A stretch of DNA of 64,000 bases from Paenibacillus faecis (GTDB lineage: Bacteria; Bacillota; Bacilli; Paenibacillales; Paenibacillaceae): the NCBI RefSeq assembly GCF_008084145.1, contig NZ_VSDO01000005.1, positions 674,466 to 738,465 on the forward strand, read 5' to 3'. How positions within the stretch are numbered: the stretch's first letter is position 1; the number at the start of each line of letters is the position of its first letter. Below are positions 16,439 to 25,513 of the stretch, piece by piece. The notes beneath the pieces were generated by a model, which saw only the letters and a list, made by a program, of their open reading frames with translations, did not search any database and was not told where the DNA came from. The position numbers and the translations under genes were made by a program.

Positions 16439-17029
16439 ATGAGTCTGGTACCTATGGTCGTGGAACAAACAAACCGGGGAGAACGGTCTTACGATATTTA
16501 CTCTAGACTGCTCAAGGATCGCATTATTTTCTTAAGCAACGCGATTGACGATGACGTAGCCAATCTCGTGATAGCCCAACTGTTGTTCTTGGCAGCCGAG
16601 GATCCCGATAAAGACATCCATCTGTACATCAACTCTCCGGGTGGTTCTGTCACTGCGGGGATGGGTATATATGATACGATGCAGTACATTAAACCCGATG
16701 TGTCAACGATCTGCGTGGGCATGGCGGCCAGCATGGGCTCGCTTTTGCTGACGGCAGGCGCTCCGGGCAAGCGCTTTGCGCTTCCGAACAGCGAAGTGAT
16801 GATTCATCAACCGCTCGGAGGAGTTCAAGGGCAAGCGGCGGATATCAAAATCCATGCCGAATGGATTATCAAGACACGGGAGAAGCTGAACCAAATCTAT
16901 GTGGATCGGACGGGTCAACCCCTTGAGAAAATCCAGCGCGACACGGACCGTGATTTCTTTATGAGCGCGGAAGAGGCTAAGGCCTATGGGATCATCGACC
17001 AGGTCATCAACAAGCCCATTAAACCATAA
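16439..17029 (+). CDS. clpP: ATP-dependent Clp protease proteolytic subunit
   Basis: A 196-residue serine protease that forms the double heptameric chamber fed by Clp ATPases. Catalytic Ser98 (GMAASMGS) and His123 (MIHQPLGG) are present, with the DR-D aspartate region near residue 172. It lies 12 bases upstream of clpX without a terminator, so protease and unfoldase are co-expressed. The B. subtilis block has clpX here but keeps clpP elsewhere. Confidence 0.97.
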   Translation: MSLVPMVVEQTNRGERSYDIYSRLLKDRIIFLSNAIDDDVANLVIAQLLFLAAEDPDKDIHLYINSPGGSVTAGMGIYDTMQYIKPDVSTICVGMAASMGSLLLTAGAPGKRFALPNSEVMIHQPLGGVQGQAADIKIHAEWIIKTREKLNQIYVDRTGQPLEKIQRDTDRDFFMSAEEAKAYGIIDQVINKPIKP

Positions 17030-17041
17030 AGGGGTGTTTAC

Positions 17042-18298
17042 ATGTTTAAATTCAACGATGAAAAAGGCCAACTAAAATGCTCGTTCTGCGGCAAATCGCA
17101 GGAACAGGTCCGCAAGCTGGTTGCCGGACCGGGCGTTTATATATGTGACGAATGTATTGAATTGTGCACGGAGATTGTGGAGGAAGAGCTCGGACATGAG
17201 GAAGAGCTCGATCTGAAGGAAATTCCGAAACCGATGGAAATCCGCGATATTTTGGATCAGTACGTTATCGGTCAAGAGCAGGCGAAGAAGTCGCTCTCCG
17301 TGGCGGTTTACAACCATTACAAGCGGGTGAATTCGCAGAGCAAGAACGATGATGTCGAGCTGCAGAAGAGTAATATCCTTCTCTTGGGGCCGACCGGTTC
17401 GGGCAAAACGCTCCTCGCGCAAACCATGGCGAAAATCCTTAACGTTCCGTTTGCGATTGCCGATGCCACTTCGCTTACGGAAGCCGGGTACGTGGGCGAG
17501 GATGTGGAGAACATTCTGCTTAAACTGATCCAGGCGGCGGATTATGATGTGGAGAAGGCGGAACGCGGCATTATTTATATCGACGAAATCGATAAAGTGG
17601 CGCGCAAATCCGAGAACCCGTCCATTACGCGCGACGTTTCCGGGGAAGGCGTACAGCAGGCGCTCTTGAAAATTCTTGAGGGCACCGTTGCTTCTGTACC
17701 GCCGCAAGGCGGCCGTAAACATCCGCATCAGGAGTTCATTCAAATCGATACGACGAACATTTTGTTCATTTGCGGCGGTGCCTTTGACGGTCTCGAGCAA
17801 ATGATCAAACGCCGGATCGGCAAGAAGGTCATTGGCTTTAACACGGCCAACGACGGGCAAAAGGATCTGAAACCGGGCGAATATCTTTCGATGGTCTTGC
17901 CGGAGGATCTCTTGAAATTCGGTTTGATTCCGGAATTCGTAGGACGTTTGCCGGTTATTTCGACCTTAGAGCCGCTGGATGAGAAGACATTGGTCCGCAT
18001 TCTGGCCGAGCCGAAGAATGCGCTCGTGAAGCAATACCAGAAACTGCTTGAGCTTGACAATGTCAACCTTCAGTTTGAACCGAAGGCGCTGGAAGCCATT
18101 GCGCGCGAAGCGATCAAGCGGAATACGGGAGCTCGCGGACTCCGCGCGATCATCGAAGGCATTATGCTGGACGTGATGTATGAAGTGCCGTCCCGCGACG
18201 ACATTACCGACTGCGTCATCACCGAGAAAGTCGTACTCGAGAAAACTTCGCCGGAACTGGAAGGCAGCAAGAACAAGAAACAGGAAGAGAGCGCATAA
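17042..18298 (+). CDS. clpX: ClpX, AAA+ unfoldase of the ClpXP protease
   Basis: A 418-residue ATPase that recognises, unfolds and feeds substrates to ClpP. The N-terminal zinc-binding domain has Cys13/Cys16 and Cys35/Cys38. Walker A is GPTGSGKT (116-123), Walker B is IIYIDEID, and the sensor-2 region has GARGLR. The IGF-type ClpP-docking loop is present (RRIGKKVIGF). The ATG follows AAAGGGGTG. Downstream is a weak hairpin before ispG. Confidence 0.97.
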   Translation: MFKFNDEKGQLKCSFCGKSQEQVRKLVAGPGVYICDECIELCTEIVEEELGHEEELDLKEIPKPMEIRDILDQYVIGQEQAKKSLSVAVYNHYKRVNSQSKNDDVELQKSNILLLGPTGSGKTLLAQTMAKILNVPFAIADATSLTEAGYVGEDVENILLKLIQAADYDVEKAERGIIYIDEIDKVARKSENPSITRDVSGEGVQQALLKILEGTVASVPPQGGRKHPHQEFIQIDTTNILFICGGAFDGLEQMIKRRIGKKVIGFNTANDGQKDLKPGEYLSMVLPEDLLKFGLIPEFVGRLPVISTLEPLDEKTLVRILAEPKNALVKQYQKLLELDNVNLQFEPKALEAIAREAIKRNTGARGLRAIIEGIMLDVMYEVPSRDDITDCVITEKVVLEKTSPELEGSKNKKQEESA

Positions 18299-18353
18299 GG
18301 CGTTAGCCGAAATCGCGCCCGTTATAGATAAGTAGTTCGACAACTGCAGGAAT

Positions 18354-18373
18354 GGCCCTTTGGGGCCTTCTTT
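18354..18373 (+). terminator. Weak terminator-like hairpin after clpX
   Basis: GGCCC (18354-18358) pairs with GGGCC (18363-18367) followed by TTCTTT. The short stem suggests partial termination at most. Confidence 0.35.
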
Positions 18374-18452
18374 GCCTTTAACGGACTTTTTTCGAAAGCT
18401 GTGATCGAATTCAAAGCACAGTGAGATTTGCTTTATGAGGGGAGGCCAGAAT

Positions 18453-19571
18453 ATGTTCTTAAGACAAGATACGCGACCGGTGAAGGTGGGTAATCTGACG
18501 ATCGGCGGAAGTAATGAAGTCATTATTCAGAGTATGTGTACGACCAAAACGGCGGACGTCGCCGCGACGGTTGCCGAAATCCACCGTTTGGAGGAAGCCG
18601 GCTGCCAACTGGTTCGCGTGACGGTGAATAACGAAGAAGCGGCCGCGGCCATCAAGGAAATCAAGAAACAGATTCACATCCCGCTTGTGGCCGATATCCA
18701 TTTTAATTACAAGCTGGCCTTGCTGGCGATCGAGAACGGGATTGACAAGGTACGGATCAATCCCGGGAACATCGGCCGGCGAGAGAAGGTCGAAGCCGTC
18801 GTTAAGGCCTGCAAGGAGAAGGGGATTCCGATTCGGATCGGCGTAAACGCAGGCTCTCTGGAGAACCATCTTCTGGAGAAGTACGGGTACCCGACGCCGG
18901 AAGCGATGGTGGAAAGCGCCCTGTTCCATATCGGAATTCTCGAAGAGCTGGACTTTCACGATATCATCGTCTCGCTGAAGGCATCGGACGTGCCGATGGC
19001 GATCGCGGCTTATACCAAGGCGGCGGAAGTCATTCCTTATCCGCTCCATCTGGGCATTACCGAAGCTGGCACGCTCTTCTCCGGTACCGTGAAGAGTGCG
19101 GCTGGGATCGGGGCGCTGCTCTCGATGGGGATCGGCTCGACCGTGCGGATTTCGCTTAGCGCCGACCCGGTGGAAGAGGTCAAGGTGGCGCGTGAATTGC
19201 TGAAAACATTCGGCTTGATCACCAACGCGGCCACGCTCGTATCCTGCCCGACCTGCGGTCGGCTGGACATCGATCTGTTCTCGATCGCAAATGAGGTGGA
19301 AGACTACATTGCGAACCTGAAAGTACCGATCAAAGTCTCGGTACTGGGGTGTGCGGTGAATGGTCCCGGCGAAGCCAGGGAGGCGGATATCGGCATCGCC
19401 GGCGCGCGTGGGGAAGGATTGTTGTTCCGTTACGGAGAAATGATCCGCAAAGTACCTGAAGCCGATCTGCTGTCCGAGCTGAAAAAAGAGATAGACCACA
19501 TCGTGGAGGTTTACGAGGCGACCGGTGAAATTCCGGGGCGCAAGGAACATCGATCGCTTAGCGCGAAATAA
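18453..19571 (+). CDS. ispG: 4-hydroxy-3-methylbut-2-enyl diphosphate synthase (IspG)
   Basis: An iron-sulfur enzyme of the MEP isoprenoid pathway that reductively opens methylerythritol cyclodiphosphate. The ATG at 18453 (372 residues) is chosen because GAGGGGAGG (18436-18444) precedes it; the upstream in-frame ATG at 18435 would bury that site. The 4Fe-4S ligands are visible as CPTCGR and CAVNGPGEA near the C-terminus, and the TIM-barrel start TKTADVAATVAEI is typical. It sits between clpX and lonB, which is not the B. subtilis arrangement, and is closed by a strong terminator. Confidence 0.95.
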   Translation: MFLRQDTRPVKVGNLTIGGSNEVIIQSMCTTKTADVAATVAEIHRLEEAGCQLVRVTVNNEEAAAAIKEIKKQIHIPLVADIHFNYKLALLAIENGIDKVRINPGNIGRREKVEAVVKACKEKGIPIRIGVNAGSLENHLLEKYGYPTPEAMVESALFHIGILEELDFHDIIVSLKASDVPMAIAAYTKAAEVIPYPLHLGITEAGTLFSGTVKSAAGIGALLSMGIGSTVRISLSADPVEEVKVARELLKTFGLITNAATLVSCPTCGRLDIDLFSIANEVEDYIANLKVPIKVSVLGCAVNGPGEAREADIGIAGARGEGLLFRYGEMIRKVPEADLLSELKKEIDHIVEVYEATGEIPGRKEHRSLSAK

Positions 19572-19585
19572 GTCTGGATTTCATG

Positions 19586-19626
19586 AAGCCGCGGGCTGTC
19601 ATACCGACAGCCCGCGGCTTTTTTTT
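19586..19626 (+). terminator. Strong terminator after ispG
   Basis: A 15-bp stem (19586-19600 with 19606-19620, loop ATACC) is followed by a run of T residues to 19626. Confidence 0.95.
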
Positions 19627-19720
19627 CGAAAAAGACACGATTCTTCCGTGATGGTCGTTTTATGATGGAGCGAAAGGGCTATACTACCAAGTATCAGTTA
19701 AAGTGGGGAGGCTCTGTGAC

Positions 19721-21439
19721 ATGGATTTGAGTGTCATTCTGATGTCCGTTCAAATGTTTTTTGCTGTAGTAATCGGCTTGTACTTCTGGAACCAGTTGCG
19801 CAGTCAAAAGGGAAACCGGACGGCGGTGGACCGCGAATCGCGCAAGGAAATGGAAAAGCTGCGCAAGCTGCGGGCGATTTCGTTGACGAAGCCGCTGGCG
19901 GAGCGGACGCGTCCGGCCTCGCTGAACGATATCGTCGGCCAGAAGGATGGTCTTCGCGCCTTGAAGGCGGCGCTGTGCAGCGCTAATCCGCAGCACGTTA
20001 TCATTTACGGGCCACCGGGTGTAGGCAAGACCGCGGCGGCGCGCGTCGTCATGGAGGAGGCGAAGAAGAATCCGGTTTCCCCTTTCAAAACCGACGCGAA
20101 ATTTATGGAGATCGACGCCACGATTGCTCGCTTCGATGAACGGGGGATTGCCGATCCGCTGATCGGATCGGTGCATGATCCGATCTATCAAGGGGCCGGG
20201 GCGATGGGCGTTGCCGGGATCCCCCAGCCGAAACCCGGGGCCGTCACCAAAGCCCATGGAGGGATTCTGTTCATCGATGAGATCGGTGAACTCCATTCGA
20301 TTCAGATGAATAAGCTGCTGAAGGTGCTGGAGGACCGTAAGGTCTACCTGGAGAGCGCCTATTACAACTCAGAGGATACCGGGACGCCCGCGTATATTCA
20401 TGATATTTTTCAAAACGGCCTGCCGGCCGATTTCAGGCTCGTGGGCGCGACAACGCGTTCGCCTCAGGAGATTCCGCCCGCCCTGCGTTCCCGATGTATG
20501 GAGATCTATTTCCGGCCGCTGCTGCCGGAGGAGATCGCGCAGATCGCCGACGACGCCGTCAAACGTATCGGGTTTCAGCCTTGTCCGGAAGCGGTGGAGG
20601 TGATCAAGAAATACGCCACCAACGGCCGTGAGGCGGTGAACATGGTCCAATTGGCGGCTGGCCTGGCCTTGACGGAGAAGAGGGATCATCTGTTGGCCGC
20701 GGATCTGGAATGGGTGGCTACAAGCAGCCAGCTTGTGCCGCGTCCGGATCGGAAAATTCCGGCCCAGCCGGAAATCGGGGTGGTCAACGGACTTGCCGTC
20801 TACGGCGCCAATATGGGAACGCTGCTGGAAATCGAAGCGACGGCGGTTCCGGTTGAACCCGGCAAAGGTACCTATAACATCACCGGTGTGGTGGACGAAG
20901 AAGAAATCGGCGGGGGCAGCCGCACGCTTCGGCGCAAAAGCATGGCCAAAGGCTCGGTCGAAAATGTGCTGACCGTGCTGAAGCGGATCGGCATCGATCC
21001 TTCCGGCTTTGATTTGCACATTAACTTTCCCGGAGGGACACCGATTGACGGGCCTTCCGCCGGGCTTGCGATCGCGACGGCCATCGCTTCGGCGATCAAG
21101 CGGATCCCGGTGGATCACCGGGTGGCCATGACGGGGGAGATCGGCATCCACGGCAAGGTGAAGCCGGTCGGCGGCGTGGTCGCCAAGGTGGAGGCCGCTT
21201 TTCAGGCCGGGGCGACCACGGTGCTTATTCCGAAAGATAACTGGCAAACTCTGTTCGAAGGCCTGGACGGGTTGCGGGTCATTCCCGTCGAGTCGGTCGG
21301 TGAAGTGTTCCGGCATGTCTTCGGCCCCGAAGCGGAGAAGGATTTCGGTTTTATGTCGGGCGGAGAGCTTTTTGCGCCGTTGCCGGCGCCGGCCCCGTTT
21401 CTGCATGCCGAGTCACCGCCATCCAACGGTGTGGTCTAG
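19721..21439 (+). CDS. lonB: Sporulation-type ATP-dependent protease LonB
   Basis: A Lon-family protease without the large N-terminal substrate domain. The ATG at 19721 (572 residues) has GGGAGG nine bases upstream and is preferred to an in-frame GTG at 19703. An N-terminal hydrophobic segment (VILMSVQMFFAVVIGLYFW) should tether it to the membrane. Walker A is GPPGVGKT (97-104), and the proteolytic Ser446 is in DGPSAG. In B. subtilis LonB is a sigma-F-dependent forespore protease next to lonA, and the same gene order is found here. Confidence 0.95.
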   Translation: MDLSVILMSVQMFFAVVIGLYFWNQLRSQKGNRTAVDRESRKEMEKLRKLRAISLTKPLAERTRPASLNDIVGQKDGLRALKAALCSANPQHVIIYGPPGVGKTAAARVVMEEAKKNPVSPFKTDAKFMEIDATIARFDERGIADPLIGSVHDPIYQGAGAMGVAGIPQPKPGAVTKAHGGILFIDEIGELHSIQMNKLLKVLEDRKVYLESAYYNSEDTGTPAYIHDIFQNGLPADFRLVGATTRSPQEIPPALRSRCMEIYFRPLLPEEIAQIADDAVKRIGFQPCPEAVEVIKKYATNGREAVNMVQLAAGLALTEKRDHLLAADLEWVATSSQLVPRPDRKIPAQPEIGVVNGLAVYGANMGTLLEIEATAVPVEPGKGTYNITGVVDEEEIGGGSRTLRRKSMAKGSVENVLTVLKRIGIDPSGFDLHINFPGGTPIDGPSAGLAIATAIASAIKRIPVDHRVAMTGEIGIHGKVKPVGGVVAKVEAAFQAGATTVLIPKDNWQTLFEGLDGLRVIPVESVGEVFRHVFGPEAEKDFGFMSGGELFAPLPAPAPFLHAESPPSNGVV

Positions 21440-21451
21440 GTTGTTTCCCTG

Positions 21452-21483
21452 GCGGCTGCCCAAACGGCAGCCGCTCTTCATTG
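21452..21483 (+). terminator. Terminator-like hairpin between lonB and lonA
   Basis: A 9-bp stem GCGGCTGCC/GGCAGCCGC (21452-21474) is followed by TCTTCATT, a weak T tract. Confidence 0.55.
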
Positions 21484-21510
21484 GTGTTTTCATGTAACAT
21501 TTGTTAAAAT
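21481..21510 (+). promoter_or_regulatory. Candidate promoter of lonA
   Basis: TTGGTG (21481-21486), an 18-base spacer and TAAAAT (21505-21510). Confidence 0.45.
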
Positions 21511-21552
21511 AGGAATGATATCTTAACGAGAACGTTTGGAGGTGCGAAAACG

Positions 21553-23889
21553 ATGGGACCCCATAAATCCAGAGGTCGTCGTTTTCCTTTGCTGCCTTTG
21601 CGCGGCCTTCTCGTCTACCCGAGTATGGTGCTTCATTTGGACGTAGGCCGGGAAAAGTCGGTGAAGGCGCTGGAGAAGGCGATGGTCGACGACAATTTGA
21701 TTCTCCTCTGTTCTCAATCCGAAGTGAACATTGAAGAACCGACCCAGGAAGACATTTTTCGTATCGGCACGGTCGCGAAAGTGCGGCAAATGTTGAAACT
21801 GCCGAACGGCACCATCCGGGTGCTCGTCGAAGGCATGGAACGGGCCGAGATTGTGGAATATTTGGATAACGAAGAGTATTACGAGGTGATGGCCAAGGAA
21901 CGGCCGGAAGAGGATACGGCCGATCCGGAAGTCGATGCGCTGATGCGTACGGTACTCACCCAATTCGAACATTATATCAATTTATCGAAGAAGGTTACCC
22001 CCGAGACGCTTGCGGCGGTTTCGGACATTGAAGAAGCCGGCCGCCTGGCCGACGTCATTACGAGTCACTTGTCCCTCAAAATCAAAGATAAGCAGGAAAT
22101 TTTGGAGACGATCGACGTCCGAAAGCGTCTGGAGAAATTGCTCGACATTTTGAATAACGAGCGTGAAGTATTGGAGCTGGAGCGCAAAATCAGCCAGCGC
22201 GTCAAGAAGCAGATGGAGAAAACCCAAAAGGAATACTATCTGCGCGAACAGATGAAGGCGATCCAGAAAGAACTTGGCGAAAAGGAAGGACGGGCCGGCG
22301 AAGTCGAAGAATTGCGGGCTTTGCTCGAAGAGAAGAACCTGCCGGAGAAAGTCCGCGAGAAGACGCAGAAGGAGATTGACCGGCTCGAGAAAATGCCGGC
22401 CAGTTCCGCTGAAGGCGGGGTCATCCGCAATTATGTGGACTGGCTGCTGAGTTTGCCTTGGAACGAGAAGACCGAGGACGATCTGGACTTGACCAAGGCG
22501 GAGCAAGTGCTGAACGAAGATCATTACGGGCTCGATAAACCGAAAGAACGCGTTCTGGAGTATTTGGCGGTACAGAAACTGGTGAAGAAGCTCAAGGGAC
22601 CGATCCTTTGTCTCGTGGGGCCGCCCGGGGTGGGCAAGACTTCGCTCGCCCGCTCGATCGCCAAATCGCTCGGACGCGAATTCGTGCGGATTTCTTTAGG
22701 CGGGGTGCGCGATGAAGCGGAGATCCGCGGACACCGCCGGACCTACGTGGGCGCGATGCCGGGACGGATCATCCAGGGGATGAAGACGGCCGGGACGTTG
22801 AATCCGGTGTTCTTGCTGGACGAAATCGACAAGATGGCCTCGGATTTCCGCGGAGATCCCTCGTCGGCGCTGCTGGAGGTGCTTGATCCCGAACAGAACA
22901 ACACGTTCAGCGATCATTTCATCGAGGTTCCTTTCGATTTGTCGAACGTCATGTTCGTAACGACCGCGAATGCGGTCCATAACATCCCGCGCCCGCTTCT
23001 GGACCGGATGGAAATGCTCTATATTCCGGGCTATACGGAATTGGAGAAGCTGCAGATCGCCACCCGCTACCTGCTGCCCAAGCAGAAACGGGAGCATGGT
23101 CTGGAGCAGGAACAGCTGGAGATAGGGGAAGAGGCGCTTCTCCGCACGATCCGGGAATACACCCGGGAATCGGGGGTGCGGAATCTGGAGCAGCAGGTTG
23201 CCGCATTATGCCGGAAAGCCGCGAAAAAAGTCGTATCCGAAGGGCTTCAGGAGATCCGGATCAGCCCCGAGGAGATTAAAGACTATCTTGGCGTGCCCAA
23301 ATACCGATACGGCGTAGCGGAGCTGGAAGACCAAATCGGTACGGTCACTGGGCTCGCTTGGACGGAAGTTGGCGGCGAGACGCTGGTTATCGAGGTGACC
23401 GTCGTGCCCGGAAGCGGCAAACTGACGCTGACCGGGAAGCTCGGCGACGTGATGAAAGAGTCCGCCCAGGCGGCTTTCAGCTATACGCGCTCCAAAGCTT
23501 CGGAGCTGGGGATCGCACCCGACTTCCATGAGAAGAACGATATCCATATTCACATTCCCGAAGGGGCGATCCCGAAAGACGGTCCGTCCGCGGGCATTAC
23601 GATCGCAACCGCGCTGATTTCTGCGTTGACGGGACGGCATGTATCGAAGGATATCGCGATGACCGGAGAAATTACGCTGCGCGGACGCGTATTGCCGATC
23701 GGCGGTTTGAAGGAGAAATCGCTGGCCGCCCATCGCGCCGGGTACAAGAAGGTCCTGCTGCCGAAGGACAATGAGCGCGATTTGCGCGACATCCCGGACA
23801 GCGTAAAGGAAGACATGGTATTCGTACCCGTATCCCATATGGACCAGGTGCTGGAACATGCGCTTGTGGAGCAGCCGGAAGTGCATTAG
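21553..23889 (+). CDS. lonA: ATP-dependent protease La (LonA)
   Basis: A 778-residue cytoplasmic AAA+ protease degrading damaged and regulatory proteins. The N-terminal substrate-binding domain (about 1-200) begins PLLPLRGLLVYP, then comes a coiled-coil linker, Walker A GPPGVGKT (356-363), and the C-terminal protease domain with catalytic Ser679 in KDGPSAG and the lysine about 43 residues later (HRAGYKKVLLPK). The length matches B. subtilis LonA. Strong ribosome binding site TTTGGAGGTG. It is followed 14 bases later by the ysxC/engB GTPase gene. Confidence 0.97.
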   Translation: MGPHKSRGRRFPLLPLRGLLVYPSMVLHLDVGREKSVKALEKAMVDDNLILLCSQSEVNIEEPTQEDIFRIGTVAKVRQMLKLPNGTIRVLVEGMERAEIVEYLDNEEYYEVMAKERPEEDTADPEVDALMRTVLTQFEHYINLSKKVTPETLAAVSDIEEAGRLADVITSHLSLKIKDKQEILETIDVRKRLEKLLDILNNEREVLELERKISQRVKKQMEKTQKEYYLREQMKAIQKELGEKEGRAGEVEELRALLEEKNLPEKVREKTQKEIDRLEKMPASSAEGGVIRNYVDWLLSLPWNEKTEDDLDLTKAEQVLNEDHYGLDKPKERVLEYLAVQKLVKKLKGPILCLVGPPGVGKTSLARSIAKSLGREFVRISLGGVRDEAEIRGHRRTYVGAMPGRIIQGMKTAGTLNPVFLLDEIDKMASDFRGDPSSALLEVLDPEQNNTFSDHFIEVPFDLSNVMFVTTANAVHNIPRPLLDRMEMLYIPGYTELEKLQIATRYLLPKQKREHGLEQEQLEIGEEALLRTIREYTRESGVRNLEQQVAALCRKAAKKVVSEGLQEIRISPEEIKDYLGVPKYRYGVAELEDQIGTVTGLAWTEVGGETLVIEVTVVPGSGKLTLTGKLGDVMKESAQAAFSYTRSKASELGIAPDFHEKNDIHIHIPEGAIPKDGPSAGITIATALISALTGRHVSKDIAMTGEITLRGRVLPIGGLKEKSLAAHRAGYKKVLLPKDNERDLRDIPDSVKEDMVFVPVSHMDQVLEHALVEQPEVH

Positions 23890-23903
23890 AGAGGATTGAA
23901 ACG

Positions 23904-24515
23904 ATGAAAATAACCAGTGCAGAGTTTGTGATCAGCGCTGTAGGACCCGCGCAATACCCTGAAGACGCCTTGCCGGAGATCGCTCTGGCAGGGCGTTCCA
24001 ACGTGGGCAAGTCCTCGCTGATCAACCGAATGATCAACCGTAAGAACCTGGCCCGGACGAGCTCGACTCCCGGGAAAACCCAGCATTTGAACTATTACCG
24101 GATCAATAACGAGCTGTATTTTGTCGATTTTCCCGGATACGGCTATGCCAAGGTGTCCAAGTCCCAGCGTCAGGTCTGGGGAAATATGATTGAAAAATAT
24201 TTGCTGGAGCGGGAAACGCTCCGGCTGGTTCTGCTTGTCATCGATTTGCGCCACCCGCCGTCCAAGGATGACGAACTGATGTATGACTGGTTGAAACATT
24301 ATGACCTGCCCGTCTGCGTGGTGGCGACGAAGGCCGATAAAATTCCAAAGTCCCGCTGGCAGAAGCATCTGAAGGTGATCCGGGAGGCGCTCGTGATGCG
24401 CGCGGGCGACCAGATCATCATGTTTTCTTCCGAGGAAGGCATCGGCCGGGACGAGCTGTGGTCCCAAATATCCCGGTTTGCTATGCCGGAGAGCTTGGAC
24501 GCCCCCGAGAAATGA
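23904..24515 (+). CDS. ysxC: Ribosome biogenesis GTP-binding protein YsxC/EngB
   Basis: A 203-residue TrmE-Era-EngA-like GTPase needed for late assembly of the large ribosomal subunit. G1 is GRSNVGKSS, G2 TPGKTQ, G3 DFPGYG, G4 TKADK and G5 SSEEG. The length fits the family. It lies 14 bases after lonA, as in B. subtilis, and is probably in the same transcript. Confidence 0.96.
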   Translation: MKITSAEFVISAVGPAQYPEDALPEIALAGRSNVGKSSLINRMINRKNLARTSSTPGKTQHLNYYRINNELYFVDFPGYGYAKVSKSQRQVWGNMIEKYLLERETLRLVLLVIDLRHPPSKDDELMYDWLKHYDLPVCVVATKADKIPKSRWQKHLKVIREALVMRAGDQIIMFSSEEGIGRDELWSQISRFAMPESLDAPEK

Positions 24516-24605
24516 TTTAGTAAAATTTGCTTAAATCGATGGATCAAGAAGGGATTTGGAGAACAATCGGCAGGAAAGTGAGCATGCAGGGGGATTGTTG
24601 CGGCT

Positions 24606-24629
24606 AAAAACGGCTTAATCCGTTTTTTT
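24606..24629 (+). terminator. Terminator after ysxC
   Basis: AAAAACGG (24606-24613) pairs with CCGTTTTT (24620-24627) within a run of seven T residues. Confidence 0.6.
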
Positions 24630-24732
24630 CTGAAAAATGGCAGGATTTCACGTTTTAATCGCTGAGCAAATGATTAAATGAGTAGTGTATAATTATTTTT
24701 AAAGGATTGTTAAAAGAATTGAGGAGATTTTT

Positions 24733-25320
24733 ATGGCTCAGCGGTTAGCCACAGAGTATGTTAATGCCAGTTTGCGTTTGTCGGAAGTTCAGATGTCGCA
24801 GTTTATTCACAAAGTGTATGATCCTCATGTCCGCCAGCGGGTTAAGGTGCTGGATAACGGAAGTCAAGAGGTGGTGCTGGAGGATGACAGCGGAGAGGAA
24901 GTCCATCTGCCTTTTGACCGCAGAGACGGTTACTATGTCTGTGAATTGTCTTTCCGCTTGGAAAAACCCCATTTGACCAATGTAATGAGACTCCTGTTCG
25001 CCGCCTTCAAGGGCTCGGGTATGGTTACCAGAATTTATAACGGATTCATGATGATGTATTATTATCAAGAAGGCCGGGTACGCAAGATCGTGGAGTTTTC
25101 CCGCGATTCCTACAAATTGGTGTATGAATTTAAAGATACATTGGGCGAGCTTCAAAGAATTTACCGGAACAATGATGTGGAACGGGAGATCGAAAACATT
25201 CATTCCCGCATCAATGCACTGCTCGATCAGCGTATCGTCGCCAAAGAGGCCGCTTCGGTAACCGCAATCGACGATGAACTGCGGGGATATACACGCCGTC
25301 TGTTCGTTCTGGAAGCCTGA
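24733..25320 (+). CDS. Uncharacterised soluble protein
   Basis: I do not recognise this 195-residue protein. It has no signal peptide or membrane segment. The first half is mixed alpha/beta (VKVLDNGSQEVVLEDDSGEEVHLPFDRRDGYY). The middle has an aromatic stretch (IYNGFMMMYYYQEG), and the C-terminal ~60 residues are helical and charged (VEREIENIHSRINALLDQ), suggesting a coiled coil or oligomerisation. It has a clean ribosome binding site (GAGGAG) and a downstream terminator. It stands alone between ysxC and speD, a place where B. subtilis has no equivalent that I recall. It is probably a lineage-specific conserved gene. Confidence 0.75.
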   Translation: MAQRLATEYVNASLRLSEVQMSQFIHKVYDPHVRQRVKVLDNGSQEVVLEDDSGEEVHLPFDRRDGYYVCELSFRLEKPHLTNVMRLLFAAFKGSGMVTRIYNGFMMMYYYQEGRVRKIVEFSRDSYKLVYEFKDTLGELQRIYRNNDVEREIENIHSRINALLDQRIVAKEAASVTAIDDELRGYTRRLFVLEA

Positions 25321-25375
25321 TCCTATGGCCTTGTTTACCAACTACTAAACATCCCATCAATGAATTTCTATGCAG

Positions 25376-25413
25376 CCCGCGATCCAAGGGGAGACCTTGA
25401 ATCGCGGGTTTTT
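25376..25413 (+). terminator. Terminator after the uncharacterised gene
   Basis: A 14-base imperfect stem (25376-25389 with 25395-25408, one C-A mismatch) is followed by five T residues. Confidence 0.85.
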
Positions 25414-25478
25414 CGTTGCTTTTTTTCCGCACCAAATGCCCGGGGGGAGAATAATATTTATCTGTGGTCAAAAAAGTG

Positions 25479-25507
25479 TTGCATTTGTCTCCGATAGATG
25501 GTATTTT
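25479..25507 (+). promoter_or_regulatory. SigA-type promoter of speD
   Basis: TTGCAT (25479-25484), a 17-base spacer and TATTTT (25502-25507). Transcription should start near 25514, leaving an untranslated leader of about 140 bases. Confidence 0.55.
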
Positions 25508-25513
25508 TAATCT

